A stretch of 39,102 bases of DNA from Thioploca sp. (GCA_012032555.1 JAAUSR010000050.1:1-39102); one strand, 5' to 3'; positions 16,512 through 26,990 are shown, counted from the first letter of the stretch. The notes: generated by a model from the letters alone, not told the origin. Made by a program: numbers and translations.

Positions 16512-17705
16512 CTACCGCCTCCGTATTCTCACCCCCTCCCCTACCTCATCACTCGGATGCGTCACTACAATCTCCCCCACCTTCAATCCTTCAACGATTT
16601 CCGCCACTAGCCCACTCCGATGCCCCACTTTTACCCTATGTCGTTGCACAGTGTCCTCAACCACGGTAAACACCGCCCAACCATTCTCATAACGAAACAA
16701 GGCATTGGCTGGGATTTGTAACACCTCATTCCCTTCCCATAAAATAAACTGCGCTTCCACTCGATATCTGTCCCCCAAACGCTGCCAAATCTCAGGTGCA
16801 GACACAAAATCGGCGATGATCAAAACCCGTTGTTCTTCCACGCCTAACGCGGAGATTTTAGTAAAAGCCACCGGCTCTATGCGGCGTACTTGGCCTTCCA
16901 GCGGCGCATCTCCGCCCCAACGTTCAAACAATACCCGTGAACCAGGTTTAATTCGTACTGCATTCGGTGACAACACCTCAATTTCCACCTCTAAAGCATG
17001 CGGATCCCCGATTTCGACTAACGCTTGACCAGCACTGACCACGGCTTCACTTTGTTGTTGCAATTGCAAAATCTGTCCTGGCACGGGCGCGGTAATTGCG
17101 AGCTTTTCTATGGGAACCGACGAATCCTCAGCAGCAGAATAACGTAACGCGGTGCGGGCTGCTTCTAATTCAAATTGGGCCACTTTGACTGCAAATTCGG
17201 CTGAGCGGCGACTGGCTTGAGTGCGGCGTGCTCGTGCTTGGGCTTGATCTAAAGTATCTTTAGCCACACTGCCCGATTGTTGTAGGCGTTTTAGCCGCTG
17301 TACTTCTAAGGCGGCATAGTCTGCGTCGGCGGCAGTCGCTTGTACATTCTCTTGCGCAACCTGTAAAGCTGCTTGGGCTGAAGATACTTGGGCTTCGGCT
17401 TGCGCACGGCTGCGGGAATCAAGGGTACGTGCGGGTAACGGTTCTAATTGGGTGATGACTTGTCCGGCTTTAACACTATCACCGACTTTCAGCGGAATAC
17501 GTTGTAGAAAACCAGCAATCGGGGACGATACTACAAAGCGGTCAATGACTCTCGTCTTACCCTCGGTTTCCAAGATAACTTGTAAGTGATCGCGGGTGAC
17601 GGTAGCCATATCTACCGCAATCGGTTTCGGCATAAAGCCATAACCAATGATTGCTACAATAATAAAAAGAAATAGGAATAACTTAATCGTTCTACGCCAC
17701 GGCAT
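16512..17705 (-). CDS. HlyD/MacA-type periplasmic adaptor of ABC exporter
   Basis: A 397-aa membrane-fusion protein. There is an N-terminal anchor (IKLFLFLFIIVAIIGYGFMPKP, residues 7-28), then a beta-strand entry (LQVILETEGKTRVIDRFVVSSPIAGFLQRIPLKVGDSVKAGQVITQLEP) typical of the biotinyl-lipoyl half. A long Ala/Gln-rich coiled-coil hairpin covers about 85-190. The returning half is ITAPVPGQILQLQQQSEAVVSAGQALVEIGD, with a beta-barrel and membrane-proximal domain to the end. It would bridge the inner-membrane exporter and an outer-membrane channel. It is the last gene of the exporter operon, 6 bases after the permease stop. The substrate is unknown. Confidence 0.88.
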   Translation of the reverse strand: MPWRRTIKLFLFLFIIVAIIGYGFMPKPIAVDMATVTRDHLQVILETEGKTRVIDRFVVSSPIAGFLQRIPLKVGDSVKAGQVITQLEPLPARTLDSRSRAQAEAQVSSAQAALQVAQENVQATAADADYAALEVQRLKRLQQSGSVAKDTLDQAQARARRTQASRRSAEFAVKVAQFELEAARTALRYSAAEDSSVPIEKLAITAPVPGQILQLQQQSEAVVSAGQALVEIGDPHALEVEIEVLSPNAVRIKPGSRVLFERWGGDAPLEGQVRRIEPVAFTKISALGVEEQRVLIIADFVSAPEIWQRLGDRYRVEAQFILWEGNEVLQIPANALFRYENGWAVFTVVEDTVQRHRVKVGHRSGLVAEIVEGLKVGEIVVTHPSDEVGEGVRIRRR

Positions 17706-17711
17706 GGTGAT

Positions 17712-18110
17712 TTACTCCTTAGTTTTTAACACCGCTACTAAATCTAAATGATCTAATTGGCGACGCACGACTAAACTGGACAGAGTAGCGGCAACGAGCA
17801 CGACGGTGGCAGCAAAGGCATAACTACGTGGCTTTAACACTAGCGGCACACGATAGAGGTCAGATACCATGTTGCTAGCCAAGTAATCACATAACCCATA
17901 GCCAATGACGCAACCTAGTGGAATCGCTAATACTGTTAATATGCCCAGTTCACCCAATAAGATATAAGAAATCTCCGCGCGAGTGAACCCCAATACCCGC
18001 AAACTAGCTAATTCACGGCTACGTTCGGATAAGGCGATACGGGCGCTGTTATAGACGACGCCAAAGGCGATGGTACCCGCTAACAACGTGTTAATAAAAG
18101 TAAATATCAA
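17712..18110 (-). CDS. ABC exporter FtsX-type permease, C-terminal piece (frameshift)
   Basis: This holds the last 130 residues of the permease: FTFINTLLAGTIAFGVVYNSARIALSERSRELASLRVLGFTRAEISYILLGELGILT is the hallmark of the final FtsX domain, followed by two more membrane helices. Adding one A to the A-run at about 18151-18157 joins it to the main piece as [23 protein letters not shown]. It is not an independent gene. Confidence 0.8.
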   Translation of the reverse strand: MIFTFINTLLAGTIAFGVVYNSARIALSERSRELASLRVLGFTRAEISYILLGELGILTVLAIPLGCVIGYGLCDYLASNMVSDLYRVPLVLKPRSYAFAATVVLVAATLSSLVVRRQLDHLDLVAVLKTKE

Positions 18111-20080
18111 GATAGTTTCCCCAACGGTATCGTAAAAACTTTGAATAGCATTTTTTTCACGACCATCCCGGCAACTCGCGGCATTTCTTTAATTGCAGCA
18201 TAAACCGGCTCGGTTTGTTGCGTATCTAGGGTTAAATACACGCCTGAGATCACCTCACCTTCGTGCATAAAACGGTTTAGCGCTGGCAAATCCATATAGC
18301 CGGAGACGCCTACATATTGGCTAATGAAACCAACTACGGGCACCTGACGAATCGGACGGCTACCTTCTAACACTTCCACAGTTAGTAATTGCCCTACTTG
18401 AATGCCCAGTAATTTGCCCAAATAGTCTGTTAGTACAATACCTTCTGGTGGAATAGTAACCACCCGCTGTTGGGTATCAAGCAAGCGTTGTAGTTCGCTA
18501 TTGGCAACTACTCCTTGAACTGCCGTGAGATAGCTGCGTTGTTGAAAGCGGAATCGAGCCGGCACTGAGCGAAAAACTTCCCCAAATTGTACCCCCGGTA
18601 AACTTTGTAAGTCATATAACACCGTGTACGACGAAGGTTCAACTAAAGTGACTGTCGCATCTTCACGTTGAGCGAGATTAAATTGTACTTCCATCATAAA
18701 ATCAATCGCATCTTGTTGAAAATTACCGATAGTCATGATCGCACAGGCAAAGGCAATGCCTAAAATAGTCATCAAAGATTTTAAGGGTTTACGTTCGATA
18801 TGGCGGGCAATCATGCGCGTCGGTTGGGAAAAATAACGCTTTAAACCCAAACTTTCTAGCAGCGTTTCTCGATAACGGGCTGGTGGTTCTGGACGCATCG
18901 CTTGGGCTGGCGGTAACAGAGCAGCTTCTCGTACAGCAAATAGAGTGCCGATCATCGCAGCACCTATGCTGATCACCATGGCGCTAAAGATAACCTGTGG
19001 TTGAAGTTCATAGCGTAAAAACGGAAAACGGTAGAGTTCCATATACAACTGACTTAAGCCTTGTCCTAACCAAATGCCCCCTGCAATACCCAGTATCACC
19101 CCGAACACCACAATGACAATAATTAATTTCAGATAGTGTACCGCAATAGCAAACTGGCCATAGCCAAAGGCTTTTAAAGCGGCAATTTGTTCACGTTGCG
19201 TGCTCACTAACCGAGTCGTCACCACATTTAATAAAAATGCCGCAACGCCAAGAAAAATTACCGGAAACATCGTCGCCATCTGACGCAATTGATGAAATTC
19301 TTCTTTTAGATAACGATAAGACAACTGATGTTCCCGTCCATAACTGCCCAACCCACCGTAAGGTTTCAACAATTCATCTAGGCGATCAATAACCGCAGCG
19401 ACGTGGGTATGCGGTGATAAAGTCAGCACCACATCGTTAAAAGCGCCTTCCATATTATAAGCCGTCGCCAGTGGAGTATGTCCCATCCATAAAATGCCAT
19501 AGCGTTTAAAATCAGGAAAAATTGCACCGGGACTGATTTGGTAGATATATTCTGGCGATAACGCAATCCCGACAATGGTTAACGTTTTGCGTCGTCCATG
19601 AATGGTGGCACGCAAGGTATCGCCGGGTGAAAAGTGGTGGGCTTTGGCAAAGGCTTCGCTGATCACCACTTCGTCATCATGCCCCGCTGCTATTAAGCGT
19701 CCTTGACGCAGGTGCAAACGATTAAGCAACGGATCGCCCTGGTCTGGAATCGAGACTAAATTACCGGTGACCGGATCGGTAAAGCCTTCGACATCTAAAT
19801 TCACTGCCGCTACCACCCGCGTTTCTACCAACTCAACTCCGGGAATCGCTTGAATGCGGGTTTTAAGACTATCGGGCGCGCGTTTCAATGAGGCAAAGAC
19901 ATCGGGTAAATAATAATCTCGGTAAAATAGGGCTTGGGTGGTGAGCAACGAGTCTAAAGTACTCAAGGACATAACAAAGGTGGCGATACCGCTAGCAATC
20001 ACCAACGCAATCGCAATCGCTTGACCACGCAGTCCCCATAAATCGCGCCATAGCTTGCTATCTAACGCGGTCATTACCAA
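18107..20080 (-). CDS. ABC exporter permease, FtsX/MacB-like, main piece
   Basis: The first 650 residues of a permease of about 789 residues in total. N-terminal TM ([25 protein letters not shown]), a MacB-like periplasmic domain ([20 protein letters not shown]), then an FtsX domain with three helices around 270-390 ([46 protein letters not shown]). A second TM ([19 protein letters not shown]) and second periplasmic domain follow. The last 10 residues ([12 protein letters not shown]) are out of frame, caused by one missing A. The ATG overlaps the ATPase stop by 7 bases. With the ATPase and adaptor it forms a tripartite exporter. Confidence 0.88.
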   Translation of the reverse strand: MVMTALDSKLWRDLWGLRGQAIAIALVIASGIATFVMSLSTLDSLLTTQALFYRDYYLPDVFASLKRAPDSLKTRIQAIPGVELVETRVVAAVNLDVEGFTDPVTGNLVSIPDQGDPLLNRLHLRQGRLIAAGHDDEVVISEAFAKAHHFSPGDTLRATIHGRRKTLTIVGIALSPEYIYQISPGAIFPDFKRYGILWMGHTPLATAYNMEGAFNDVVLTLSPHTHVAAVIDRLDELLKPYGGLGSYGREHQLSYRYLKEEFHQLRQMATMFPVIFLGVAAFLLNVVTTRLVSTQREQIAALKAFGYGQFAIAVHYLKLIIVIVVFGVILGIAGGIWLGQGLSQLYMELYRFPFLRYELQPQVIFSAMVISIGAAMIGTLFAVREAALLPPAQAMRPEPPARYRETLLESLGLKRYFSQPTRMIARHIERKPLKSLMTILGIAFACAIMTIGNFQQDAIDFMMEVQFNLAQREDATVTLVEPSSYTVLYDLQSLPGVQFGEVFRSVPARFRFQQRSYLTAVQGVVANSELQRLLDTQQRVVTIPPEGIVLTDYLGKLLGIQVGQLLTVEVLEGSRPIRQVPVVGFISQYVGVSGYMDLPALNRFMHEGEVISGVYLTLDTQQTEPVYAAIKEMPRVAGMVVKKMLFKVFTIPLGKLS

Positions 20081-20298
20081 TGTAATTCCCGTGGCGATTT
20101 TTTATGGGTATTGCAACGAATATCAGCAATGAGACCATCGCTAAGATGAATCACCCGATCCGCCATATCGGCAATTTCAGCATTGTGGGTAATCACCACG
20201 GTAGTTGTGCCTAAAGTTTGATTAACTTGCGCCAGCGCTTCCAACACCACGATCCCCGTGGCCGAATCTAGCGCACCCGTTGGCTCGTCACAGAGCAA
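20074..20298 (-). CDS. ABC exporter ATPase, C-terminal piece (frameshift)
   Basis: It carries Walker B and D-loop ([15 protein letters not shown]), the H-loop ([21 protein letters not shown]) and the normal end of a MacB-type ATPase. One A missing from the run at about 20310-20313 separates it from the N-terminal piece. With it the join reads [22 protein letters not shown]. Without repair neither piece could hydrolyse ATP. Confidence 0.8.
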   Translation of the reverse strand: MLCDEPTGALDSATGIVVLEALAQVNQTLGTTTVVITHNAEIADMADRVIHLSDGLIADIRCNTHKKSPRELHW

Positions 20299-20798
20299 GA
20301 CCGCCGGATTTTAGCAATCGCCCGGGCAATAGCCACCCGTTGTTGCTGTCCGCCGGAAAGTTGCGCGGGAAAGTGGTCTAACCGGTCCTGTAAGCCAACT
20401 AGAGCGAGTGCTGCTGCCGGCTGCATGGGTTGGCGAGCGATTTCAGTGACTACTGCCACGTTTTCTAAAGCGGTGAGGCTAGGAATAAGATTATAAAATT
20501 GAAACACAAAGCCGACATAAAAACGGCGATATTCAGTAAGTTCTTTATCGGTTGCTCGAGTGAGATCACGGCCTAAATAACTGACTTGTCCAGAACTCGC
20601 CACATCCAATCCACCAAGGATATTCAGTAAGGTAGATTTGCCACTCCCGGAAGCGCCTAAGAGCACCACTAGCTCACCGCTATATAATTCCATATCTACA
20701 CCCCGCAGGGCTTGAACTTGTACTTCACCCATGTCGTAGCGTTTGGTCAGTTGACGCGTTTGAAAGACAATCGTTGATGTAGAAATATTAGCAGACAT
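20268..20798 (-). CDS. ABC exporter ATPase (MacB/LolD-like), N-terminal piece
   Basis: First gene of the exporter operon. Walker A is GASGSGKST, the Q-loop is [18 protein letters not shown], and the ABC signature is [17 protein letters not shown]. The last 12 residues ([13 protein letters not shown]) are frameshifted. The intact protein would have about 240 residues, usual for LolD/MacB-type nucleotide-binding subunits that drive FtsX-type permeases. It is divergent from the giant kinase gene, with 145 bases between the starts. Confidence 0.88.
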   Translation of the reverse strand: MSANISTSTIVFQTRQLTKRYDMGEVQVQALRGVDMELYSGELVVLLGASGSGKSTLLNILGGLDVASSGQVSYLGRDLTRATDKELTEYRRFYVGFVFQFYNLIPSLTALENVAVVTEIARQPMQPAAALALVGLQDRLDHFPAQLSGGQQQRVAIARAIAKIRRSCSVTSQRVR

Positions 20799-20943
20799 GA
20801 GTAAAACAGTATTGTTTCAGTTTGAGATAATTAACTATTTTCCATCTAATCGGTGTTGCTTATTAGGTAACTACAGTCTATATATTATTTTATAATACTA
20901 AATCTCAAAAGCACTGCAACTTCACCTGAATAAAAAATAACTC
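20799..20943. promoter_or_regulatory. Divergent promoter region, exporter operon / giant kinase
   Basis: The only intergenic space between two divergent transcription units, so it must hold both promoters unless they lie in the genes. A TATAAT at 20891-20896 on the + strand, about 48 bases before the kinase ATG, is a fair -10 candidate. No clear -35 stands at the right spacing. The sequence is strongly AT-rich. Confidence 0.35.
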
Positions 20944-23900
20944 ATGAAATTGCCCCACTCTCCCACCTTTACCTGCATTTATAAAAGTGCTAATACGGTA
21001 GTTTACCGGGTTTTTAAACCTCGAGCAAAGCAACCGCTTATCCTTAAAGTATTAAGAAAAAATTATCCTACTTTGGAGGAATTGAAACGTTATCAGCACG
21101 AATATAAAATTATCCGTCATTTGAATGCAACTGGCATTATTAAAGCGTATGGTTTAAAAAAATATCAAAATACCTTAGTTCTTATTCTAGAAGATTTTGG
21201 TGGCGAGTCATTAAAACTAGGGCTAGCAACCATGCCCTTAACAATTAACCAATTCTTGCCCATTGCCCTCCAAATTACCGAAAGTTTAGAACAAATTCAT
21301 GTTGCTCAAGTTATTCATAAAGATATTAATCCGAGCAATATTGTTATTAATCGCGAAACCCAACAATTAAAAATCATTGACTTTAATATTTCAACTTACT
21401 TTCCTCTTAAGAATCCTGCTAGCGTTAATTCCAACTCTGTAGAGGGAACATTAGCTTATCTTTCCCCAGAACAAACGGGACGAATTAATCAACCGGTGGA
21501 TTACCGCACGGATTTATATTCACTGGGAATTACTTTTTATGAATTATTAACCGGTCAGGTGCCCTTTGACTATTCGGATCCTTTGGAATTAATCCATTGT
21601 CACCTCGCCAAAATACCGATACCCCTTCATCAAATCAATGCGGCTATTCCGCCAATTATCGCCAATATTGTCATAAAATTAATGGCGAAAACCGTTGAGC
21701 AGCGTTATCAGTCAGCTGCTGGGGTGAAAGCTGATTTAGCTAAATGTCTTCAACAGCTAGAATCATTGGGAACATTAGACCGTTTCCAGTTTGAGTTAGC
21801 ATCAAATGATTTTTCTGCACAATTTGAAATTTCTCAGCGATTTTATGGACGTGAACCAGAGCGACAGGCTTTACTCCAAACTTTTGAACGCATAGCCCAA
21901 GGTAACCGTGAATTATTATTGATTGCCGGTTATCCCGGGGTCGGTAAATCCGCATTAGTACATGAAATGAGTCAAGCTATTATTAAAAAACGCGGTCACT
22001 TTCTATCAGGGAAGTTTCAACAATATCAACAAAATATTCCTTATTCCGCTATTAGTACGGCTTTTAATCAATTTTGTCATGATTTACTCAGTGAAAACTT
22101 TGAACACTTAACCTATTGGCGACAAACCCTGCTCAGTGCGGTGGGTAATAATGGCCAAATCTTAATTGAAGTTATTCCGGCTTTAGCAGCGATTATTGGC
22201 AAACAACCCGCTGTAGCCCAGATAAAACCGATTCAAACCCAAAACCGGTTCAATTTAGTTTTTCAACGATTGCTTCGGAGCCTAGCTCAAGCCAGTCATC
22301 CGCTGGTGTTATTCATTGATGATTGGCAGTGGGCTGATGTTGCTTCTGTAGAACTGCTCTCTACCCTGATGACTAATGAAGACAGCCACTATTTATTAAT
22401 CATTGCCGCTTACCGCGATAACGAAATCAATGCCAGTCACCCGTTGAGGTTAATGGTGGAGAAACTTCAACTTGCCCAAGTGATTATCAATACCATTCCC
22501 GTGTTCAATCTTGCTATAGCTGAGATCAATGCCCTGATTGCCGACACACTAAAATCTACACCCACCTCAACCCTTCCCTTAACTCAGTTAGTTTACGATA
22601 AAACCCAAGGCAATGCTTTTTTTACCAAAGTGTTTTTAACTGCGTTGTATGAGAAAAGCTTACTTCAGTTTAATTGGCAAACGCGTCACTGGCAATGGGA
22701 TATTGACCAAATAGCGGCTCAAGATTTCACCGATAATGTTATAGCACTATTGGTGGATAAAATAACTCGCTTGCCAACAGATACTCAAACTGTCTTGAAA
22801 TTGGCGGCTTGCATAGGCAACCCCTTTAAGCTACAAACCCTTGCTTGGATTTATTCGCCCACTGAACTTCTCACTACTTTTGTACATTTAGGGAAAGCGA
22901 TAGCGATGGGTTTAATCTCGGTAGTTCCAGGACCATTACCAGTAAGTAGTTATCGAGATCATGAGTTCCTACAAAGCGAATTTAAATTTCAACATGATCG
23001 AGTTCAACAAGCGGCTTATTCCTTAATGACAGCTACCGATAAGGCGAGTATTCATCTGCAAATTGGACGTTGGTTACAGGCGAACACACCCCAAACCGCA
23101 TTGGACTCGAAAGTATTTGATATAGTCAATCACTTAAATAAAGGACGAGAATTAATAACTGCTCTCGCCGAACAAGTCCAGTTAGCGCAATTAAACCATT
23201 TGGCTGGAAAGAAAGCTCAGCTTTCAACGGCTTATCAACACGCGGTTGACTATTTTAGGGTAGGTATGGCACTCCTAGAACCCCGGGGTTGGCAGACGCA
23301 ATATGAACTGACTTTGGCACTGAGTTTAGCGGCAGCTGAAGTAGCTTATCTAAGTGGTCATTTTGACCAAATGGAATCATTGATTACCCTCGTTTGGCAA
23401 CAAGCTAAAACGTTATTAGATAAAATAAAAGTCTACGAAATCAAGATTCAAGCTAATATGGTGCAAAACCAACCCCAAACAGCGATTAGAATAGCGCGAC
23501 AAGCATTAAAGTGGTTAGGGATAAACTTGCCCACCAAATCCAGTCAATTAACGATACGACTCAACCTGATGACAACACGACTGCGGTTGATAGGAACATC
23601 GATTGCAGACTTAACCAAACTACCGGAAGTCACCGAGGCGCGGATTCGAGCGATGATGCGTCTGCTTTCCATGAGCCTATCCGCCGCTTATTTTCATGCC
23701 CCAGAGTTATTACCCATTATTGTACTTAAACTTGTTAATTTATCAATCAAATACGGCAATATCCAAGAATCCACTTGCGGATATGCTATTTATGGATTGA
23801 TTCTAGGTGGAATGGCCGAAGACTTTGATCGCGGTTGGCAATTTGGTCAACTCGCGGTCAATTTAATCGAACGATTTCAAGCTAAATCCTTAAAAACCAG

Positions 23901-24006
23901 TTTGGCAGCCGTTCTCGTCAACATCCAATGCTGGAAAAATCATATGAAAGCAACGCTTGAACCACTGCGGGTAGCTTATCAAAATGGCCTGGAAATGGTA
24001 ATTTAG
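20944..24006 (+). CDS. Giant Ser/Thr kinase-AAA-histidine kinase, N-terminal piece
   Basis: Residues 8-275 are a protein kinase domain: ILKVLRK with Lys35, VIHKDINPSNIVI (His125-Lys126-Asp127), IIDFNIST in the DFG position, GTLAYLSPEQTGR, DLYSLGITFYELLTG. Asn for Gly in D-F-N is atypical but occurs in this subfamily. Residues 295-560 are an AAA/ORC-type ATPase (FYGREPERQALL, Walker A AGYPGVGKSALV with Lys335, LVLFIDDWQWAD). A long TPR-like helical region follows. This is the architecture of large signalling kinases frequent in Beggiatoa-type bacteria and cyanobacteria. The frame breaks near 23993, where GAAAT should be GAAAAT, giving GLENGNLEYAGYTA. Last residues MVI are out of frame. Confidence 0.85.
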   Translation: MKLPHSPTFTCIYKSANTVVYRVFKPRAKQPLILKVLRKNYPTLEELKRYQHEYKIIRHLNATGIIKAYGLKKYQNTLVLILEDFGGESLKLGLATMPLTINQFLPIALQITESLEQIHVAQVIHKDINPSNIVINRETQQLKIIDFNISTYFPLKNPASVNSNSVEGTLAYLSPEQTGRINQPVDYRTDLYSLGITFYELLTGQVPFDYSDPLELIHCHLAKIPIPLHQINAAIPPIIANIVIKLMAKTVEQRYQSAAGVKADLAKCLQQLESLGTLDRFQFELASNDFSAQFEISQRFYGREPERQALLQTFERIAQGNRELLLIAGYPGVGKSALVHEMSQAIIKKRGHFLSGKFQQYQQNIPYSAISTAFNQFCHDLLSENFEHLTYWRQTLLSAVGNNGQILIEVIPALAAIIGKQPAVAQIKPIQTQNRFNLVFQRLLRSLAQASHPLVLFIDDWQWADVASVELLSTLMTNEDSHYLLIIAAYRDNEINASHPLRLMVEKLQLAQVIINTIPVFNLAIAEINALIADTLKSTPTSTLPLTQLVYDKTQGNAFFTKVFLTALYEKSLLQFNWQTRHWQWDIDQIAAQDFTDNVIALLVDKITRLPTDTQTVLKLAACIGNPFKLQTLAWIYSPTELLTTFVHLGKAIAMGLISVVPGPLPVSSYRDHEFLQSEFKFQHDRVQQAAYSLMTATDKASIHLQIGRWLQANTPQTALDSKVFDIVNHLNKGRELITALAEQVQLAQLNHLAGKKAQLSTAYQHAVDYFRVGMALLEPRGWQTQYELTLALSLAAAEVAYLSGHFDQMESLITLVWQQAKTLLDKIKVYEIKIQANMVQNQPQTAIRIARQALKWLGINLPTKSSQLTIRLNLMTTRLRLIGTSIADLTKLPEVTEARIRAMMRLLSMSLSAAYFHAPELLPIIVLKLVNLSIKYGNIQESTCGYAIYGLILGGMAEDFDRGWQFGQLAVNLIERFQAKSLKTSLAAVLVNIQCWKNHMKATLEPLRVAYQNGLEMVI

Positions 24007-24269
24007 AATATGCTGGCTACACGGCGTTACAATATCTTCTGTATTCTTTCTGTACTGGTCAGGATCTCGCTAAACTAGAGCAAGAAATTATTTCCCTAAA
24101 TGAAATTATGGCTCAAGTCAAGCAAACCACTGCACTTCATTATCAACGGCTCTTTCTCCAAATTATTTTAGTTCTCCGAGATAATACCGAAAATTCGCGT
24201 TTTTTCAGTGATGAGTTAGCTGATGCGCAATCGTCACAGCTATCTCAACCCGTTAATGATAAATTATGA
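23994..24269 (+). CDS. Giant kinase, middle piece between two frameshifts
   Basis: The frame from 23994 reads NGNLEYAGYTALQYLLYSFCTGQDLAKLEQEI...LRDNTENSRFFSDELADAQ and ends at TGA 24267-24269. It joins the N-terminal and C-terminal pieces after adding one base at each side and continues the helical repeat region without a gap. It has no start codon or ribosome site of its own. Confidence 0.6.
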   Translation, partial: NGNLEYAGYTALQYLLYSFCTGQDLAKLEQEIISLNEIMAQVKQTTALHYQRLFLQIILVLRDNTENSRFFSDELADAQSSQLSQPVNDKL

Positions 24270-26899
24270 TATTTCTATTACACTTTAACAAATTAATTTT
24301 GTGTTATCTGTTTGGGAAATATCAACAAGCCATTAACTATGCCATTTTCCTCGAAAATTATTTAGACCACATCATCGATACACCTAATTTTTCCTTGTTT
24401 CGTTTTTATGATTCCCTGGTGCGTTTAGCCATCTATGGGGAGGTTTCTCCAGCTGAACAACGGCGTATTCTCAAGAAGGTAATGGCTAATCAGCAGAAAA
24501 TAACCAAATGGGCACATCACGCGCCGATGAATTTTTTACATAAATTTTACTTAGTTGAAGCAGAATACTATCGAGTATTGAGTCAAAATGCTAAAGCCAT
24601 GGATTTATACGATCGCGCCATTACTTTAGCGAATAAGAATCAATATCTTCATGAAGAAGCTTTAGCGAATGAACTTGCTGCCCAATTTTATTTAGCTCAA
24701 AATAAAGCCAAAATTGCGGCAATCTATCTACGCGATGCACACTATAGCTATTCACAGTGGGGTGCCAAAGCTAAAGTGGCAGATTTAGAAATGAAATACG
24801 CGCTATTTTTTGAGAAGCAAACGTTAACTGATTCCGTCACTACGGCGAGCACCTCGACCAGTCACTTAGCCAACACCTTGGATTTAGCCAGTGTACTTAA
24901 AGCTTCACAAACGTTAGCCACTGAAATTAACTTGAAACAACTCCTCAGTAAGTTGATGACCATCGTCATTGAAAATGCTGGCGCACAACGTGGACTGCTG
25001 CTTAAAGAATCGGTGACTGGAGAAGTTCAATGGCTGGTTGAAGCGGTGGGAACGATAGATAAAGTCGGCATAGTCGAACTACCCGTGGTAGAATCACCAA
25101 CCACTATTTCTTTCCCGGTTACCCTGATCAACTATATTGCTCATACCAAAACCAGTATCGTTTTACCGGATGCGCAATATAAAAGGCGATTTAGCCACGA
25201 CCCTTATATTGTTAAGCATCAAGTTAAATCCATGCTGGGAATCCCACTGCTTAACCAAGGGCAATTAATCCGCATTTTGTATTTAGAAAATGATCTGATA
25301 GCGGGTGCTTTCACTCCAGCCAGATTAGCAATCCTGAATTTATTGTCCTCACAACTGGCTATCTCTATTGAAAATTCTTCTTTATACAACCAATTAGAAC
25401 AGAAAGTTGCCGAACGGACTAATGAGCTACAACAAGAAATCCTGGAACGCCAACGGGCTGAAAAATTGGCTCAAGTAGCTAATCAAGCCAAAACGATTTT
25501 TTTGGCTAACATGAGTCATGAATTACGCAGTCCGCTTAATACCATTTTAGGCTTTACTCAACTCATGACTTTGAACGGTAACTTATCAGTCGAGCAACGG
25601 GAGAATCTTGACATCGTTTATCGTAATGGTGAACACTTGCTAGCTTTGATCAACGAGATACTTGACATCGCTAAAATTGAAGCCGGACGCGCCACCTTAA
25701 ATGAAACCGGTTTTAATCTCCAGCAATTATTGTTAGAAGTGGAAAAAACCTTTCAATTGCGAGCTAATGCTAAACAGTTACAGTTGTGGTTTAGACTTCA
25801 GCCTAACCTACCTCGCTATGTGCAAACCGATGAACTAAAATTACGACAAGTGTTAATCAATCTGCTCAATAATGCCATCAAATTTACACCAGCTGGAAGC
25901 ATTACGGTGCGTGTTAGTTCCAATCTCCTTGATAATTCGCTCTCAGCAGCAAGAAAACCAACCTCCCAAATCTGTTTCGAAATTGAAGATACGGGAATTG
26001 GTATGAACGCTGATGAATTAGATACGCTTTTCAAAAGCTTTGTACAAACCCCAGCCGGTATTAGAACCCAAGAAGGCGCCGGATTAGGACTAGCAATTAG
26101 CCAAAAATTGGTCCAACTGCTGGGCGGAAAAATAACGGTTAGTAGTGAGATGGGGAAAGGAACGCTGTTTAAATTTTCAATAACAGTCCAAGAATTAGAA
26201 GAAAGTCATTTGACCAATCCAACCGTAACACGTCGAGTAATCGCACTAGCGCCGGGGCAGCCTCATTATCGAATTTTAATTGTTGACGACAATCGGTTCA
26301 ATCGCCTATTTTTAGTAAGACGACTCAGTCCCTTAGGGTTTGAACTGCAAGAAGCCATTCATGGTTTAGAAGCCGTTGAAATAGTCCATCGCTTTCAACC
26401 GCATTTAATCTGGATGGACTTACGAATGCCTATCATGGATGGTTATGAAGCCACCAAACGTATCAAAGCCAGTACTCAAGGAGCCACGACCGTTATTATT
26501 GCTATAACCGCCAGCGTGTTAGCAGAAGAACAAGCCCAGGCTCTCGCAGCCGGTTGTGATGATTTCGTTGGCAAGCCCTTCCAAGATCAAGCTATTTTTG
26601 ACATGATGAATAAATATCTTGGCGTGCGTTATATTTATAAAGAACCCGATATTATCACCAAACCGCCCCCGGTAACCACTTTAACACCAGCAACATTGGC
26701 TGACTTACCCACGGATTGGAAAAAAGCGGTAAATGCAGCAGCAGAACGAGCAGATGCAGCACTGATTTTAAAATTAGTTGCGCAAATTAAGGATGAACAG
26801 GCTGATTTAGCCAAATCAATAGTTGCTTTAGTTGAGAATTTTGAGTTTGAACAATTGATTTCTTTAACCAATCTTTCTTCAACCGAGGAGCAACTTTAG
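24266..26899 (+). CDS. Giant kinase, C-terminal piece: GAF, histidine kinase, receiver
   Basis: Continues the helical repeats (residues 1-185), then a GAF domain at about 215-375 (LKQLLSKLMTIVIENAGAQRGLLL, MLGIPLLNQGQLIRILYLEN). A coiled coil follows, then HisKA ([14 protein letters not shown], His418), HATPase (INLLNNAIKFTPAGSITVRV, DTGIGMNADE, GAGLGLAISQKL) and a receiver (ILIVDDNRFNRLFLV, Asp718 in LIWMDLRMPIMDG). A helical tail LGVRYIYKEP onward is shared with the other two hybrid kinases. The last codons (NLSSTEEQL) lie inside a repeat found again at 28717. With both frameshifts repaired the protein has about 1,985 residues, and carries both a Ser/Thr and a His kinase. Confidence 0.88.
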   Translation: MIFLLHFNKLILCYLFGKYQQAINYAIFLENYLDHIIDTPNFSLFRFYDSLVRLAIYGEVSPAEQRRILKKVMANQQKITKWAHHAPMNFLHKFYLVEAEYYRVLSQNAKAMDLYDRAITLANKNQYLHEEALANELAAQFYLAQNKAKIAAIYLRDAHYSYSQWGAKAKVADLEMKYALFFEKQTLTDSVTTASTSTSHLANTLDLASVLKASQTLATEINLKQLLSKLMTIVIENAGAQRGLLLKESVTGEVQWLVEAVGTIDKVGIVELPVVESPTTISFPVTLINYIAHTKTSIVLPDAQYKRRFSHDPYIVKHQVKSMLGIPLLNQGQLIRILYLENDLIAGAFTPARLAILNLLSSQLAISIENSSLYNQLEQKVAERTNELQQEILERQRAEKLAQVANQAKTIFLANMSHELRSPLNTILGFTQLMTLNGNLSVEQRENLDIVYRNGEHLLALINEILDIAKIEAGRATLNETGFNLQQLLLEVEKTFQLRANAKQLQLWFRLQPNLPRYVQTDELKLRQVLINLLNNAIKFTPAGSITVRVSSNLLDNSLSAARKPTSQICFEIEDTGIGMNADELDTLFKSFVQTPAGIRTQEGAGLGLAISQKLVQLLGGKITVSSEMGKGTLFKFSITVQELEESHLTNPTVTRRVIALAPGQPHYRILIVDDNRFNRLFLVRRLSPLGFELQEAIHGLEAVEIVHRFQPHLIWMDLRMPIMDGYEATKRIKASTQGATTVIIAITASVLAEEQAQALAAGCDDFVGKPFQDQAIFDMMNKYLGVRYIYKEPDIITKPPPVTTLTPATLADLPTDWKKAVNAAAERADAALILKLVAQIKDEQADLAKSIVALVENFEFEQLISLTNLSSTEEQL

Positions 26900-26962
26900 C
26901 TCCACATTATTAAGTTAAAACGCTTTACTTCCCCCCCTTTGAAAAATGGGGAGAAAGGGGGA
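26870..26962 (+). repeat. Direct repeat R6, copy 1 (kinase 3' end plus C-run/G-run hairpin)
   Basis: It begins AATCTTTCTTCAACCGAGGA inside the kinase gene and continues through TAGCTCCAC, TTAAG and TTTACTTCCCCCCC to a GGGGAGAAAGGGGGA arm. The same order is found at 28717-28808; the first 23 bases are identical. The C-run and G-run can pair as a hairpin. Copies enclose the Uma2/toxin-antitoxin segment. Confidence 0.65.
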
Positions 26963-26990
26963 CTTTACCGAGATAAAATCGGAGAACAAC

